A stretch of 64,000 nucleotides of DNA from Alkalihalobacterium elongatum (GCF_019024285.1 NZ_WMKZ01000024.1:1-64000), one strand, 5' to 3'; counted from the stretch's first letter, positions 30,845-42,510 are shown. Program-made: numbers and translations. The notes: generated by a model not told the origin, from the sequence alone.

Positions 30845-32203
30845 TTATCTTTGTATTAACTTTTCAACCGCATTAATAAATATATCTCCACGTTGTTCAA
30901 ATGTTTTGTATTGATCCCAACTAGCACACGCAGGTGAAAGTAGGATAACATCACCAGCACTGGAAAGATTATAAGCAGCTGGTACGGCCTCTGCTACGTC
31001 TAACACTTCCTCAATTATTGCAACACCTGCTTCCTTTGCTGCAGCCTTGATCTTTTCTTTTGTTTCTCCAAAAGTAACTACAGCTTTCACTTTTTCTAGT
31101 GAAGGGATAAAAGCATTAAAGGAATTGCCACGGTCCAGACCTCCCGCTAAGAGGATGACTGGATCAGTAAAAGCAGAAACTGCAGCCTGAGCCGCTAAAA
31201 TGTTTGTTGCTTTTGAGTCATTAAAAAACTTCCGGTCATTGAATGTCGCAACGTACTGAACTCTGTGCTTAACACCAGTGAATGTCTTTAACACGTTAAT
31301 GATTTCCTCATTATTTGCTCCCATCGTTTTCGAAGCAGCGATAGCAGCAAGAATGTTTTCTAAGTTATGCATACCAGGAAGAACAATATCTGCTACACTC
31401 ATAATTTTCTCATCTTTAAAATAAACAAAATTATCTTTCAGATACGCTCCGTCTACGACTTCTTTTGTTGTTGAAAAAGGAACCTTGACTGCTTTTACAC
31501 TGTCTGCAAGCTTTACAACATCTTCATCGTCAACATTAATAACATAAAAATCATCGTCATCCAGATTAGCAAATATCTTAGCCTTAGCAAGACCATATGC
31601 TTCCTTCGTTCCATGATAATCTAAATGAGCATCAAACAAGTTTAACAATACTGCAACTTTAGGATGAAAATTTTCTGTTCCTTGAAGTTGAAAGCTTGAT
31701 ACTTCTGTCACAATAATATTTTCTTTAGTAGCTTTTTCAGCAACTTCACAAGCTACTGTACCAATATTTCCAGCAACTAAAGGATCTCTACCACTATTTT
31801 TTAACATTTCAACAATTAATGTTGTTGTTGTCGTTTTTCCATTTGAACCTGTAATTGCAACCATTTCAGCTTCAGATATTTTAGACGCTAATTCTACTTC
31901 AGTAACGACAGGAATTCCTCGCTTCAAAGCTTCAGCAATTAGTGGATTACTGTATGGTATCCCTGGATTTTTAACGATAAAGTCAATTGGCCCATCCAAT
32001 AATGTTAATGGATGAGCACCACAAACGACCTTTATTCCTAAGCTTTCTAAATCCTTTGCTTGAGGATTTTCTTCCAATGGTTTAGCATCGTTGACTGTCA
32101 CGTGTGCACCTAGTCGGAATAATAGGCGGCTCGCAGCATCCCCACTTTTTGCTAAGCCAAGGACGAGTACATGTTGTTTTTTAAACTGTTGTTCGTTCTT
32201 CAT
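30845..32203 (-). CDS. murD: UDP-N-acetylmuramoylalanine--D-glutamate ligase
   Basis: Adds D-Glu to UDP-MurNAc-L-Ala. Mur ligase: P-loop [14 protein letters not shown], central [11 protein letters not shown], and C-terminal [12 protein letters not shown] and [19 protein letters not shown]-terminal Rossmann-like UDP-binding domain [16 protein letters not shown]. 452 residues. Its ATG abuts the mraY stop with no gap, so translation is probably coupled. Confidence 0.98.
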   Translation of the reverse strand: MKNEQQFKKQHVLVLGLAKSGDAASRLLFRLGAHVTVNDAKPLEENPQAKDLESLGIKVVCGAHPLTLLDGPIDFIVKNPGIPYSNPLIAEALKRGIPVVTEVELASKISEAEMVAITGSNGKTTTTTLIVEMLKNSGRDPLVAGNIGTVACEVAEKATKENIIVTEVSSFQLQGTENFHPKVAVLLNLFDAHLDYHGTKEAYGLAKAKIFANLDDDDFYVINVDDEDVVKLADSVKAVKVPFSTTKEVVDGAYLKDNFVYFKDEKIMSVADIVLPGMHNLENILAAIAASKTMGANNEEIINVLKTFTGVKHRVQYVATFNDRKFFNDSKATNILAAQAAVSAFTDPVILLAGGLDRGNSFNAFIPSLEKVKAVVTFGETKEKIKAAAKEAGVAIIEEVLDVAEAVPAAYNLSSAGDVILLSPACASWDQYKTFEQRGDIFINAVEKLIQR

Positions 32204-33181
32204 CTAGATCCACACCTCTAAGTAAATTCCTAATATAGCAAATAGCATACCTACTAACCAAAATGTAACAACTACTCGCCATTCCGACCAGCCAGATAGC
32301 TCGTAATGATGGTGAAGAGGACTCATTTTGAATACCCTCTTACCTCTTGTTTTGAATGAGATAACTTGAATAATGACTGATAGAGTTTCAATAACAAATA
32401 CCCCACCGATTATAACTAGTAAAATTTCTAATTTTGTTAGAATTGCAACCGCTGCAATTGCTCCACCTAAAGCGAGTGAACCCGTATCGCCCATAAATAC
32501 TTTCGCAGGGTGTGCATTAAATACTAAAAATCCTAAAACTGCCCCTACGACTGCTCCACAGAAGATTGCCACATCGAACATTTCTGCATTCCAAGCTAAT
32601 ATCGCAAATGCCCCGAATGCTATTGCGCCAGTTCCAGCAAGTAGGCCGTCTAATCCATCTGTCAAATTAACTGCATTTGATGCTCCAACGAGCATAACTA
32701 TGATCAGTGGGAAATAGAGCCATCCAAAATCAATTGAAAAGTTTGTAGCTGGTATAGCTATTTCTGTTGAGAAGTCAAGCATACGTAATCCTAAGTAAAA
32801 GATAATAGCAATAATAAGCTGACCTACTAATTTTTGTTTAGATGTTAGACCCAAGTTTCTCTTCATTACAACTTTAATAAAGTCATCTAAAAATCCTAAT
32901 AAACCGTAGCCTAAAGTTACAAACAATAATAACCATATTTCTGTCGTAAAAGTTAAAAATTTTGAGACGATAATAATAGTCGTAAGAAGGATAGATAATA
33001 AAATCATTACCCCACCCATCGTTGGAGTTCCACTTTTCTTTTGATGGGATTTCGGTCCCTCGTCTCTTATACTTTGTCCAAATTTTAACCTTCGCAGAAA
33101 AGGAATGATAATTGGGGATAGTATTACGGCAATGAGGAAAGATGCTATTAATGTAAATAATAATGTGATCTGTTCAAACAT
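32204..33181 (-). CDS. mraY: Phospho-N-acetylmuramoyl-pentapeptide transferase
   Basis: Membrane enzyme that moves phospho-MurNAc-pentapeptide to undecaprenyl phosphate, forming lipid I. About ten helices; catalytic aspartates in [10 protein letters not shown] and [11 protein letters not shown], and the HHHYELSGW motif. The first ATG (33187) is only 2 bases from AGGAGG; the second, at 33181, has an 8-base spacing and gives 325 residues, as in B. subtilis (324). Confidence 0.97.
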   Translation of the reverse strand: MFEQITLLFTLIASFLIAVILSPIIIPFLRRLKFGQSIRDEGPKSHQKKSGTPTMGGVMILLSILLTTIIIVSKFLTFTTEIWLLLFVTLGYGLLGFLDDFIKVVMKRNLGLTSKQKLVGQLIIAIIFYLGLRMLDFSTEIAIPATNFSIDFGWLYFPLIIVMLVGASNAVNLTDGLDGLLAGTGAIAFGAFAILAWNAEMFDVAIFCGAVVGAVLGFLVFNAHPAKVFMGDTGSLALGGAIAAVAILTKLEILLVIIGGVFVIETLSVIIQVISFKTRGKRVFKMSPLHHHYELSGWSEWRVVVTFWLVGMLFAILGIYLEVWI

Positions 33182-33200
33182 AGTCATTGCCTCCTTTCTA

Positions 33201-34559
33201 TTACATTAAATGTTTAGTAATCGTTTCTAATTGTAGTCCCCTCGAAGCTTTTATGAGCACAATCGTTTCGTTATCTAAGAGTCTTTTAGTACTATCAATT
33301 ACATCATCTTTATTTAAAAAACTTTGTACTATAAGCGTATGGTCATTTTTCTCATTAAATGCGTCAAGAATCCATTGTCCTTTTTCCCCCACTGTAAATA
33401 AGTGGGTAATTGGCTTTTCAATTGCGCTTGCTACCGAGTGATGAAGCTGTTTTTCATCAGGACCAAGCTCATACATATCTCCTAAAATTAATACCCGTTT
33501 AGAGAAGTCTGGGAGTTCCTTTACAGCTTGAATTGCAGCTTTCATTGAAGTCGGACTGGAGTTGTAAGCATCGTTAATTATAGTGGAACCATTTGAGCCT
33601 TGGAGACGCTCTAATCTCATCCCTGTTAAGTTTACTTGTTTTAATCCACTCTGTATACTTTTTTCTGTTAATCCTAGCTTGCGACCTACCATAATTGCAT
33701 AAGTTGCATTCTTAATATTATGACGACCTAGTAGTGGAAGCTCATATATAGTTTCTTGGCCTCTTAGAGTAAAAGTAAAGCCGTATTCACTTGAGGAAAC
33801 ATCAGTAATCTGTGTATCACATGTATCTGCAAAACCACAAGTACTTACATTCTCACGGTAAAAAGGGGTAAGTAATGGCTCATCACCATCAACAAATACT
33901 TTTCCTGTATCCCTTAAACCTGATATAATCTCCATTTTAGCTTGAGCGATCCCTTCGCGACTACCTAATTGTTCAATATGAGATTCTCCAATATTTGTAA
34001 CTACTGCAAAGTGAGGCTCTCCAATATTACTCAATAACTCAATTTCACCAAAATCACTCATACCCATTTCTAATATGAGTAGCTCACAATCATTCTCCAT
34101 CCCCAATATCGTCAACGGTAAACCAATGTGGTTATTGTAGTTGCCTTGGGTTTTATATGTCTTAAATGAAGTCGATAAAACAGCATCTAAAATATCTTTT
34201 GTCGTCGTTTTACCATTACTCCCTGTTACTCCAACTACAATGGGATCAATAAATGCTAAATACTTTTTTGCAAGTTGCTGCAATGCCTGTAACGTTTCTT
34301 GGACAAAAAACAGTTGAAAATCTTCAGGTAAGTTGTCAGGTATAGATTTATCCTGTTGCCACAATGAAGCTGTAGCTCCTTTTTCAATCGCAGAATGTAA
34401 AAAATCATGACCATCAAAACGTTCACCTACTATAGGTATAAATAAACCATTGGCCATTGGCTTACGGCTGTCTGTATATACCCCAGTAAAAGACATATTA
34501 ATATTTTCCTTTCGTACTCCATCTGAAACTTCTTCAACTAGCTTTCCTAGTAATTTCAT
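33201..34559 (-). CDS. murF: UDP-MurNAc-tripeptide--D-alanyl-D-alanine ligase
   Basis: Adds D-Ala-D-Ala to complete the pentapeptide precursor. P-loop [14 protein letters not shown], then [15 protein letters not shown] and the C-terminal [15 protein letters not shown] motif of MurF. 452 residues. The start overlaps the murE stop by four bases (ATGA), indicating coupling. Confidence 0.97.
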   Translation of the reverse strand: MKLLGKLVEEVSDGVRKENINMSFTGVYTDSRKPMANGLFIPIVGERFDGHDFLHSAIEKGATASLWQQDKSIPDNLPEDFQLFFVQETLQALQQLAKKYLAFIDPIVVGVTGSNGKTTTKDILDAVLSTSFKTYKTQGNYNNHIGLPLTILGMENDCELLILEMGMSDFGEIELLSNIGEPHFAVVTNIGESHIEQLGSREGIAQAKMEIISGLRDTGKVFVDGDEPLLTPFYRENVSTCGFADTCDTQITDVSSSEYGFTFTLRGQETIYELPLLGRHNIKNATYAIMVGRKLGLTEKSIQSGLKQVNLTGMRLERLQGSNGSTIINDAYNSSPTSMKAAIQAVKELPDFSKRVLILGDMYELGPDEKQLHHSVASAIEKPITHLFTVGEKGQWILDAFNEKNDHTLIVQSFLNKDDVIDSTKRLLDNETIVLIKASRGLQLETITKHLM

Positions 34560-36025
34560 TTCATTCGCTCCTCAATGATCGCTCTTGCTACTTGTCTGTC
34601 ATCAAAATCAATGACTTCATTACCAACAATCTGATACGTTTCATGGCCTTTTCCAGCAATTAATACAACATCATTTTCTTTTGCTTGAGAAATTGCATGT
34701 TCTATTGCTTCTTTTCGATCAATAACTGAAATAAAATTATTACTTTTCACTCCTGCTTCCATATCTTTTAAGATCTGCTCTGGCTGTTCACTCCGCGGAT
34801 TGTCAGATGTAAATATAGCTTTATTTGCATATTTGACAGCGATCTGTGCCATGATTGGTCGTTTGGTTCGATCTCGGTCGCCTCCGCACCCTACTACACA
34901 ATAAATATTTCCTTTAGCCAACTCTTTAACAGTTGTCAGCACATTTTCTAGACTATCAGCAGTATGAGCGTAATCAACAATGACCGTGAAATCTTGACCT
35001 GCATCCACCGTCTCAAATCTACCGGAAACTCCTTCTACACCTTCTAAGCTTCTTTTAATATCCTCTAATCTAATTCCATGCGCTAAACAAGCTGCAGTAG
35101 CAGCCAAAGCATTATATACACTAAACTTTCCAATTAGCTTCAATTCAACGTTTGTCTCGCCTTCAGGAGTTGTTAGGGTAAATGTTGTTCCACCTGATGT
35201 CATCTTAATATCTTTGGCTCTAACATCACTCGTATCATTAATTCCATACGTAATAACTTGGGCAGCTGTCATCTTTTTATATTCATTTGATGCGTCATCG
35301 TCATCATTTAAAATAGCAATTTTTGTACTAGTGTGATCATATGTATTACCTAGCTGTGAAAAGAGAAGTCCTTTTGCATATTTATATGCTTCCATCGTTT
35401 CATGATAATCTAAATGATCTGGTGTTAGATTTGTAAAAACAGCGATATTAAAATCACAACCTCTTACTCGTCCAAGATGAAGTGCATGTGAGGATACTTC
35501 CATAATAGCAGTATCTACCTCTTCATCTACCATTTGCTTAAATGTCTTCTGTAATGTAAGTGACTCAGGTGTTGTATTTTTCGTTTCATATGTTCGATCA
35601 CTAATTTTTGTATACATCGTACCGATTAGACCAGTACGCTCACCTACATCATTTAAAACTTTCTCAATTAGATGTGTCACTGTCGTTTTTCCGTTTGTAC
35701 CAGTAATTCCAATAAGTGAAAGTTTTTTTGTTGGGTGAGCATAGAAGTGGTTTGAAAGAATTGCCATAGCTCGTTTTGTATCATTAACTATAATTACAGG
35801 AACAGTTGCATTCACTTTTCTCTCTGCTATTATCGCACTTGCTCCATTGCTAAGCGCTTGATCTACATAATCGTGACCATCAACCGTATATCCTTTAATA
35901 CAAATAAATAAACTACCTTCTTGTACCTCTCTTGAGTCCATCTCAATTGATGTAATTGAAGGATTCGTTTGATCGTTTAAAAAAGTAACATGCTGAAGTT
36001 GTTGTACCAGTTGCTCTAATTTCAT
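34556..36025 (-). CDS. murE: UDP-MurNAc-L-Ala-D-Glu--meso-diaminopimelate ligase
   Basis: Adds the third residue to the stem peptide. P-loop [25 protein letters not shown], and the substrate-selecting DNPRSEQP motif, which in this family indicates meso-diaminopimelate rather than lysine; this fits a directly cross-linked Bacillus A1-gamma wall. The open frame starts at TTG 36031, but AAAGGG is 8 bases before the ATG at 36025, giving 489 residues. Followed by murF with a 4-base overlap. Confidence 0.97.
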   Translation of the reverse strand: MKLEQLVQQLQHVTFLNDQTNPSITSIEMDSREVQEGSLFICIKGYTVDGHDYVDQALSNGASAIIAERKVNATVPVIIVNDTKRAMAILSNHFYAHPTKKLSLIGITGTNGKTTVTHLIEKVLNDVGERTGLIGTMYTKISDRTYETKNTTPESLTLQKTFKQMVDEEVDTAIMEVSSHALHLGRVRGCDFNIAVFTNLTPDHLDYHETMEAYKYAKGLLFSQLGNTYDHTSTKIAILNDDDDASNEYKKMTAAQVITYGINDTSDVRAKDIKMTSGGTTFTLTTPEGETNVELKLIGKFSVYNALAATAACLAHGIRLEDIKRSLEGVEGVSGRFETVDAGQDFTVIVDYAHTADSLENVLTTVKELAKGNIYCVVGCGGDRDRTKRPIMAQIAVKYANKAIFTSDNPRSEQPEQILKDMEAGVKSNNFISVIDRKEAIEHAISQAKENDVVLIAGKGHETYQIVGNEVIDFDDRQVARAIIEERMK

Positions 36026-36236
36026 AATCAATACCCTTTCTATTACTTACATTTAATATCTATCGTAGGAAAAATAAGCCTTATTTAATCAAAATTAACG
36101 ATTTTATTTCGTTTTCTATTACAAGTGTATGTTCACACCTCATGGAGAAGTCCCATTTCCTACAATGTACCTCTATAACACAATGAATCCCCCCGAAATA
36201 AATACCGGAGGGAAATAAAAGTGTTACAGAACCATT

Positions 36237-38171
36237 TTAGTCGGTTGTGTCGGATTTGTCACCCATATAAAGTCGTATCGTTGAACCTGCTTTTACTTTT
36301 ACACCAGGTTCTGGTGCTTGGGCTAACACTTTGGACCCACTCCCAGAAGCATCAATTTTCAGATCGTAATAAGCTTGATTAATTTCACGAATAGAGAGCC
36401 CAACAAGATCTGGAGTTTCAATGATTGGCTCATCATTCCAAGCTTTTTCTTTTTCGATCTGGTCTGACCGTTTTTCAACTCCCATGGCAGCTAAGCTATC
36501 GCCAATAATTTTACCAACAATTGGGGCTGCAACAACACCACCAAATTGAACGGTTCCTTTCGGATTATCAATTGCTACGTATACAACAATTTCTGGGTTA
36601 TCTGCTGGGGCCATACCAATAAATGAGACGATGTGATTATTTTCAAGATATCGACCGTCTTTGGCCTTTTGTGCTGTACCTGTTTTACCTCCAACACGGT
36701 AGCCATCAACATATGCACCTTTACCAGTACCAAGTGCAACAACACTTTCTAATGCATGACGTATTTCTTTAGAAGTTTTTTCAGAAATAACTCTCCTTTT
36801 TAAAATAGGAGCTTGTGAACTAACCACTTGTCCTGTTTGTGGGTCAATCCATTCTTTTGCAATGAACGGTTGATACAAATATCCTCCATTAATCGCAGCG
36901 GAAACAGCTGCAACTTGTTGAATAGGTGTTACCGAAACCCCTTGACCAAAAGCGGTGGTAGCGAGCTCTAGCGGACCTACTCTGTCGCGATTAAAAAGAA
37001 TACCTTTTCCTTCACCCTGGAGATCAATACCCGTTTTTGAACCGAAACCAAACTTTTCAATGTAGTCAAATAAACGATCTTTACCTAGTCGTTCACCTAA
37101 AACGACAAATCCAGGGTTACAAGAGTTTTGTACAACTTCTAAGAATGTTTGGTGTCCATGCCCACCTTTTTTCCAACAACGTAACCGGTGTCCAGATACT
37201 TCGATAAAACCAGGGTCATTAAAAGTTTCCTTGTGTAAATCAACTTCACCTTCTTCTAAAGCAGCTGCGATCGTTATGATCTTAAAGGTGGAGCCTGGCT
37301 CATACTGCATCCAAACAGGCTTATTCTGGTTGTATATTTCTGGTGGAACCTCACGAAAGTTTTCAGGATTATAATGTGGCCGACTGGACATCCCAAGGAT
37401 TTCACCTGTATTTGGATCCATCGCTATCGCAATTGCACCATCTGGATTATAAGTTGCTTCTGCTATATCTAATTCTCGTTCAATGATCGTCTGAACTTTA
37501 CTGTCAATCGTTAGTCTTAAATTAAGTCCATCGACTGGAGGCGTGTACTCATCTGCTAAATCTGGTAACCTCTTACCTTTAGCGTCTGAGAAAAAGGATA
37601 CATGTCCTTTTTTTCCACTTAAATGTTCATCATAAGTTAACTCTAGTCCTGTTAACCCTTGGTTATCAATCCCTGCAAAACCTAGTACATGAGCTAAAAA
37701 CTTTCCATTCGGGTAATGTCTTTTACTATCTTCTGCAACATAAACACCTGCTAAATCTAATGCTCTAACTTCGTTAGCTTTTTCCTTTGATACTTTTCTT
37801 CCTTCTGGATTAATCCTAACTGACGATGCACTTTTCGTGATTAATTCATATGCTTTCTGTCGGTCCATATTTAAAACGTTAGCTAACTTCTCGGCTGTCT
37901 GTGCTGGGTCTTTTACTTGACGAGGAACTACTAGTATCGATGGTGCACTAACATTGGTAGCCAAAATCTCATCATTTCGATCTAATATCTCTCCTCGTTT
38001 CGCTTCAAAAGGAATATCACGACTCCAAGAATCTTCTGCTCTGTCAGTTAACCAGTTACCCATCCCGAATTGTACATAGCCAAGGCGGATGGCAATGATT
38101 AAAAAGATGATTAAACCACTTATTAATACAAACACTAAACGTTTTCGTACGGTAACATTGGACACTCGCAC
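36237..38171 (-). CDS. spoVD: Stage V sporulation protein D (class B penicillin-binding protein)
   Basis: Transpeptidase for cortex peptidoglycan, partner of SpoVE, in the outer forespore membrane. One N-terminal membrane helix after RVSNVTVRKRL, a dimerisation domain, and the transpeptidase domain with active Ser in YEPGSTFKI, SCN in QNSCNPGF, and KTGTAQK. One C-terminal PASTA domain (PDLVGLSIREINQAYYDL). 644 residues, start GTG, matching B. subtilis SpoVD (646). A 205-base gap separates it from murE. Confidence 0.95.
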   Translation of the reverse strand: MRVSNVTVRKRLVFVLISGLIIFLIIAIRLGYVQFGMGNWLTDRAEDSWSRDIPFEAKRGEILDRNDEILATNVSAPSILVVPRQVKDPAQTAEKLANVLNMDRQKAYELITKSASSVRINPEGRKVSKEKANEVRALDLAGVYVAEDSKRHYPNGKFLAHVLGFAGIDNQGLTGLELTYDEHLSGKKGHVSFFSDAKGKRLPDLADEYTPPVDGLNLRLTIDSKVQTIIERELDIAEATYNPDGAIAIAMDPNTGEILGMSSRPHYNPENFREVPPEIYNQNKPVWMQYEPGSTFKIITIAAALEEGEVDLHKETFNDPGFIEVSGHRLRCWKKGGHGHQTFLEVVQNSCNPGFVVLGERLGKDRLFDYIEKFGFGSKTGIDLQGEGKGILFNRDRVGPLELATTAFGQGVSVTPIQQVAAVSAAINGGYLYQPFIAKEWIDPQTGQVVSSQAPILKRRVISEKTSKEIRHALESVVALGTGKGAYVDGYRVGGKTGTAQKAKDGRYLENNHIVSFIGMAPADNPEIVVYVAIDNPKGTVQFGGVVAAPIVGKIIGDSLAAMGVEKRSDQIEKEKAWNDEPIIETPDLVGLSIREINQAYYDLKIDASGSGSKVLAQAPEPGVKVKAGSTIRLYMGDKSDTTD

Positions 38172-38277
38172 TACTTGTACCCCCGATTTCTAACCTAGAT
38201 TTCACAATATTAAGGCTTGTCATGCTTGTTTAACTTATATGCTGAAATCTATATAATTAGAACTTTTAGGGGAATAC

Positions 38278-40458
38278 TTATTGTTCTTCAAGTGAACCGT
38301 CTTCTTCTAGATCTTCATCTTGTTGTATAGTTTCGTAACTAGGTAACTGTAATTCAACAGTAATATGTTCTTCCACCCTTAAAGGGCTTCCTTTAGTAAT
38401 GCTTTGACTTGTTACATAGCCTGTCCCAAATATATTCATATTAAGGTCTAATGCTTTTGATAATTTCATTACATCTCGGAATGACCAACCTTCAATATTT
38501 GGCATTGTGTACCCTTCACCATCAGAAACTAAGATAATACGCTCATTTTCAATTACATATCTCCCTGAAACTGGCTGTTGCCCCTCAACTTTTTTGCCAT
38601 CACCAAGGACAATAACATCCATACCTTCACTTTCCAATTCAGCTTTTACCGTTTCTAACGTTTTACCTTTATAGTCTTGTAGCTGAAAACCAATTTGTTC
38701 GTTTTCAACTACTTCTTGATAACCTGGATTAATACTTAAGTATTGTAAACTGTGTTTCATAACCGTATTAAATATTTGTGAAACTGGTGCAGAACCAGCC
38801 TCTGTTTCTTTTAAATTGGGACGGTCTACAGCTACATAAACGATAACTCGAGGATCATCTTTAGGCGCCATTCCCAAGAATGAGAAAATGTTTTTTCCAT
38901 GTCCTCTTAGGTACCCTGGTCCATCTGGATTTGGTACTTGAGCGGTACCTGTTTTTCCAACTACGTCAAACCCTTCAATATAATAAGGAGTACCAGTCCC
39001 AGCGGAAGATGTGACAACCGTTTCTAGTACATCGATAACTTGTTTTGCTGTAGCTTCTGAGATAGGTTGACCAACAGAAGTTGGCTCATTTTTTTCAATA
39101 ACCTTCCCTGTGTCATGGTCAACAACTCGATCAATCACATATGGTTTCATCATCACACCATTGTTTGCAATTGCAGTTGCCGCCTGGACCTGCTGAATAG
39201 GGGTTACAGCAGTAGCTTGACCGAAAGCTGTAGATATCGCATTAGATGCATTTTTTGCTGCAACTAAACTCGTTGCTTCACTCGGTAAATCTATCCCTGT
39301 CGGACGAGTAAATCCGAACAAATCAAGGTATTCATATAATTTATCAGAACCTAATTTTTCATTAGCAATCTTTGAAAATGCTACATTGGAAGATCGTTGC
39401 ATGCCTTCATCATAAGTAATTGTTCCCCACCCTCTACCTTGATTGTGGTCAGATATTACCCTTGATCCTAAGCGGTAAGTACCAGATTTAAATTCTTCAT
39501 TACCGTTATAGACACCTTCTTCGATAGCTGCTGCTAAAGTAAAGATTTTCATCGTTGATCCTGGCTCAAACCGATCACTTACAGCAAAATTTCTATAGTT
39601 AGTAATTTCCTCATATAGATTTGGGTTAAAGCTTGGGCGATTGCTCATTCCTAATATTTGTCCAGTTTTAGGGTCAGCCACAATAGCTATCATTCTTTCA
39701 GGTTTGTAATCCTCTTCAACTTTTGTCATAATTTGCTCTAATGCAGTTTGGATGTTAGAGTCTAAAGTTAAATAGACATCATGACCATTTTTCGGGAGCT
39801 CAATCGTCTCCTTTGGATCAGGTAAACGAATACCTTTGCGATCTCTTTGGTACATAACAGAACCATGCTCTGCGCGTAATAATTCATCCAAACTAAGTTC
39901 TAAACCCATTCTAGATTTCTCCATATCTCTTTCTGTATAACCAATGACATGAGAAGCATATGTTTGTTTTGGGTAGTAACGACGTGGTTCTTTTCTAAAT
40001 TCTATTCCAGGTAACTCATACTCTTTAATTGCAGTCATTTCCTCATGACTCATATTTTTTGCCCCAGCACCTAGTTCAACTTGGAAACGATCACTAGAGA
40101 GAAGCCTTTCTAGGTTTTCTACAGACATATTTATATGAGGTGATAAGATTTCGGCTGTTTTCCTAGGGTCCTTCACAAAGCTATTTTGGCCCCTATCTAA
40201 AACAGCAAACATTGTATACGAGTTAATTTCTTGGGCCAGGGCACTACCATCACGATCTAAAATCGTTCCACGATTTCCTTCAATTATATTTTTAGTCATC
40301 CACCTTTGTTCAGCCATTTGTTGTAGATCATGACCACTTACTTCTTTTGTTGTTTGTATCATAATTATTCTTCCAATCAGTATGACAAAACAAATAAGAA
40401 AAATAGCCATAATGAAAACGGCTCTCTTGTTAGTAACAGGTCTCTTATGAATTTCCAT
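38278..40458 (-). CDS. pbpB: Penicillin-binding protein 2B (septal transpeptidase)
   Basis: Class B transpeptidase of the divisome, the FtsI counterpart, working with FtsW. N-terminal membrane helix at about residues 13-33, dimerisation domain, then active Ser in FEPGSTMKIF, SSN in QRSSNVAFSK, and KTGTAQVPN. Two C-terminal PASTA repeats (GFQLQDYKGKTLETV and YTMPNIEGWSFRDVMKL) and an acidic tail rich in Glu. 726 residues, against 716 in B. subtilis. Paralogue of the adjacent spoVD, which has one PASTA. Confidence 0.96.
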   Translation of the reverse strand: MEIHKRPVTNKRAVFIMAIFLICFVILIGRIIMIQTTKEVSGHDLQQMAEQRWMTKNIIEGNRGTILDRDGSALAQEINSYTMFAVLDRGQNSFVKDPRKTAEILSPHINMSVENLERLLSSDRFQVELGAGAKNMSHEEMTAIKEYELPGIEFRKEPRRYYPKQTYASHVIGYTERDMEKSRMGLELSLDELLRAEHGSVMYQRDRKGIRLPDPKETIELPKNGHDVYLTLDSNIQTALEQIMTKVEEDYKPERMIAIVADPKTGQILGMSNRPSFNPNLYEEITNYRNFAVSDRFEPGSTMKIFTLAAAIEEGVYNGNEEFKSGTYRLGSRVISDHNQGRGWGTITYDEGMQRSSNVAFSKIANEKLGSDKLYEYLDLFGFTRPTGIDLPSEATSLVAAKNASNAISTAFGQATAVTPIQQVQAATAIANNGVMMKPYVIDRVVDHDTGKVIEKNEPTSVGQPISEATAKQVIDVLETVVTSSAGTGTPYYIEGFDVVGKTGTAQVPNPDGPGYLRGHGKNIFSFLGMAPKDDPRVIVYVAVDRPNLKETEAGSAPVSQIFNTVMKHSLQYLSINPGYQEVVENEQIGFQLQDYKGKTLETVKAELESEGMDVIVLGDGKKVEGQQPVSGRYVIENERIILVSDGEGYTMPNIEGWSFRDVMKLSKALDLNMNIFGTGYVTSQSITKGSPLRVEEHITVELQLPSYETIQQDEDLEEDGSLEEQ

Positions 40459-40561
40459 TTGTCATCACATCCTATCATCAAAAAGCAAAAGAAACTAAAA
40501 ACTGACTTAAAGTTCTATATTACTCTTTTTTGCTTAAAAAGAAAACTAGCTCACAGCGGAA

Positions 40562-40930
40562 CTAGTTTTGTATAACTTTTACCTTATTGTCATTTAAAGA
40601 CATTCCAAGTTTTTCCGTTGCGATATGTAGAATTCTATCGGGTGCACTTAATTCAATCACTTGCAACTGAAGACCATCATTTACTTGTGATTGTTGTTGG
40701 ATGTCGCGTTGGAGGTTATGGATATCTCTATTGAGAGAGTAAGCCGATGCATAATTTGCAATAATGAACGTAATTGCTACTGAAAAAGCAACAACTGCTA
40801 GTAAAACTAATCCTTTTTCACCTTTAGTAACTGAAAACTTCCTTTGTGTTTTCGGTGCCTTTTTTGGTTGTTGCTGCTGGTGGTTAATTTCTTTTGGCTG
40901 TTGCTGATATTGACGAGCTAAATTACTCAT
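40562..40930 (-). CDS. ftsL: Cell division protein FtsL
   Basis: Bitopic divisome protein that binds DivIC and DivIB. Gln/Lys-rich cytoplasmic N-terminus, one membrane helix (LVLLAVVAFSVAITFIIANY, about 50-70), and an extracellular coiled coil (DIHNLQRDIQQQSQVNDGLQ). 122 residues. Identified mainly by position between rsmH and pbpB together with topology, since FtsL sequences diverge. Confidence 0.93.
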   Translation of the reverse strand: MSNLARQYQQQPKEINHQQQQPKKAPKTQRKFSVTKGEKGLVLLAVVAFSVAITFIIANYASAYSLNRDIHNLQRDIQQQSQVNDGLQLQVIELSAPDRILHIATEKLGMSLNDNKVKVIQN

Positions 40931-40944
40931 AGTGTTACCTCCTT

Positions 40945-41877
40945 TTAATTTTTCTCTGCTATTCGCAGCTTTGCTGACCGAGCTCGATTATTCTTTTCTA
41001 ATTCATCTATGCTTGCTATGATAGGTTTCCTTGTAATTAAGTTAAGCTTTGGCTCATAACCTTGAGGAACCATCGGCATACCAGGAGGCAATTCAGGACC
41101 TTTACTTTCCTTTTTAAACATGTCTTTGCAAATTCTATCTTCAAGTGAATGGAATGTAATCACACAGATACGCCCTTTAGGTGCTGTAATCTCGATCGAG
41201 TCAGCAAGTGCTTGCTCAAAGGCACCTAATTCATCGTTAACAGCAATCCGGATTGCTTGGAATGTTCGCTTAGCTGGATGCCCTCCTGTCCTTCTTGCTG
41301 GAGCTGGAATTGCTGATTTAATAACTTCCACTAGCTCACCTGTTGTTTGAATAGGATGCTTATCTCTTGCGGCTTCAATCTTTCTAGCTATTTGCTTAGC
41401 GAATTTTTCTTCTCCATACCTCGAAATGATCGAGACTAGTTTTCCAAACTCCCACTCATTCACTACCTCATAAGCACTCAATTGAGCGGATTGATCCATT
41501 CTCATATCAAGAGGTGCATCTTGGTGATAACTAAACCCTCTCTCCGCCTCATCTAATTGAGGTGATGAAACTCCAAGATCAAACAAAATACCATCAACTT
41601 GTTCAATCCCTCTAGCTCTTAGCTCTTCTTTTAAAAAGCGGAAATTACTCTTAATTAACGTGAATTTACCTTCATAATGACTTAATTTTTCCTTTGCATT
41701 TGCTATCGCTGTATCGTCTTGATCAAAAGCATATAGATGCCCTTCAGAACTAAGACGAGAAATGATTAATTCACTATGACCAGCGCCACCAAGAGTGCAA
41801 TCTACATATATTCCATCTTTTTTTATATTTAACCCTTCCACAGACTCTTCTCTCAAAACAGTTATATGATTAAACAT
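40945..41877 (-). CDS. rsmH: 16S rRNA (cytosine(1402)-N4)-methyltransferase
   Basis: Methylates C1402 of 16S rRNA at the decoding site. SAM motif [15 protein letters not shown] near the N-terminus, [20 protein letters not shown], and the C-terminal [13 protein letters not shown] and [11 protein letters not shown]. 310 residues. Second gene of the mraZ operon, as in most bacteria. Confidence 0.97.
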   Translation of the reverse strand: MFNHITVLREESVEGLNIKKDGIYVDCTLGGAGHSELIISRLSSEGHLYAFDQDDTAIANAKEKLSHYEGKFTLIKSNFRFLKEELRARGIEQVDGILFDLGVSSPQLDEAERGFSYHQDAPLDMRMDQSAQLSAYEVVNEWEFGKLVSIISRYGEEKFAKQIARKIEAARDKHPIQTTGELVEVIKSAIPAPARRTGGHPAKRTFQAIRIAVNDELGAFEQALADSIEITAPKGRICVITFHSLEDRICKDMFKKESKGPELPPGMPMVPQGYEPKLNLITRKPIIASIDELEKNNRARSAKLRIAEKN

Positions 41878-41915
41878 TAGCTACCACCTCTTATATGCTT
41901 TTCTAAGATGTAATT

Positions 41916-42347
41916 CTAAAGGTCAAAATCAACGATATTTTCAGCAATCTCACTAAATGACTCTTCCGACTCCATAAAATAGTCTTCCCAGATTGCTTTA
42001 CTCCAAATTTCCACCCGGTTTGAAACCCCAATAATGACACACTCTTTTTCAATATGTGCATATTCCCTAAGTGGTGAGGCAATATTTACTCTACCCTGTT
42101 TATCGAGCTCACATTCAGTTGCTCCTGAAAAGAAAAATCGAGTAAAGGCTCTGGCATCTTTTTTTGTAAATGGAAGAGATTTTAACTTACCCTCTAGAAT
42201 TTTCCACTCATCTTGTGGGTAGACGAATAAAGACCGATCAAGTCCACGAGTAACAACAAATGACTCACCAAGTTCTTCACGGAACTTGGCAGGAATAATG
42301 AGTCTTCCTTTTTCATCGACATTATGTCGATATTCACCCATGAACAT
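41916..42347 (-). CDS. mraZ: Transcriptional regulator MraZ
   Basis: Two SpoVT/AbrB-like repeats, [20 protein letters not shown] and [19 protein letters not shown], form a ring-shaped DNA-binding protein that represses its own operon. The open frame begins at 42368, but the conserved start is the ATG at 42347 (MFMGEYRHN), giving 143 residues as in B. subtilis. The purine-rich ribosome binding region lies inside the MraZ box array, so binding DNA there could directly cover the initiation region of the gene. Confidence 0.96.
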   Translation of the reverse strand: MFMGEYRHNVDEKGRLIIPAKFREELGESFVVTRGLDRSLFVYPQDEWKILEGKLKSLPFTKKDARAFTRFFFSGATECELDKQGRVNIASPLREYAHIEKECVIIGVSNRVEIWSKAIWEDYFMESEESFSEIAENIVDFDL

Positions 42348-42349
42348 AG

Positions 42350-42412
42350 TCGTTTCACCATCCCCCACTTTATACCTCTAAGTTACCACATCCCCCCACT
42401 TTATACCACTAG
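42350..42412 (-). promoter_or_regulatory. MraZ operator: two arrays of three GTGG boxes
   Basis: On the minus strand GTGG-like boxes start at 42409, 42399, 42389, then GAGG at 42378, GTGG at 42368 and GTGA at 42358: two triplets with 10-base periodicity, 11 between them. The 18-base unit GGTATAAAGTGGGGGATG occurs twice (42376-42359; 42407-42389 with one extra G). MraZ is known to bind GTGG[A/T]G-type direct repeats with 10-base spacing upstream of its gene. Confidence 0.8.
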
Positions 42413-42436
42413 ATTTTCTAATTCTCCCCCCAAATA

Positions 42437-42468
42437 AAAAATCCTGCTAAAAAGCAGGATTTTTTTAA
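42437..42468. terminator. Terminator between bshC and mraZ
   Basis: Arms ATCCTGC (42441-42447) and GCAGGAT (42454-42460) around a six-base A-rich loop, with A runs on one side and seven T on the other, so it works on both strands. It isolates the mraZ promoter region from bshC. Confidence 0.85.
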
Positions 42469-42510
42469 CGATTTCACTTTATTTGTTAATATTTTAGCTT
42501 TACTCATATT

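Noticed and set aside
32373-32717. Plus-strand open frame of 114 codons
   Set aside because: Antisense to mraY; low-complexity Ala/Pro/Thr composition.
36184-36216. G-rich hairpin after spoVD considered as a terminator
   Set aside because: The stem relies on a wobble pair and no T run follows on the minus strand, so termination is not supported.
38172-38277. Possible sigma-E promoter before spoVD (GCATATA and CATGACAA)
   Set aside because: The spacer is only 11 bases and the -10 has several mismatches; not strong enough to annotate.
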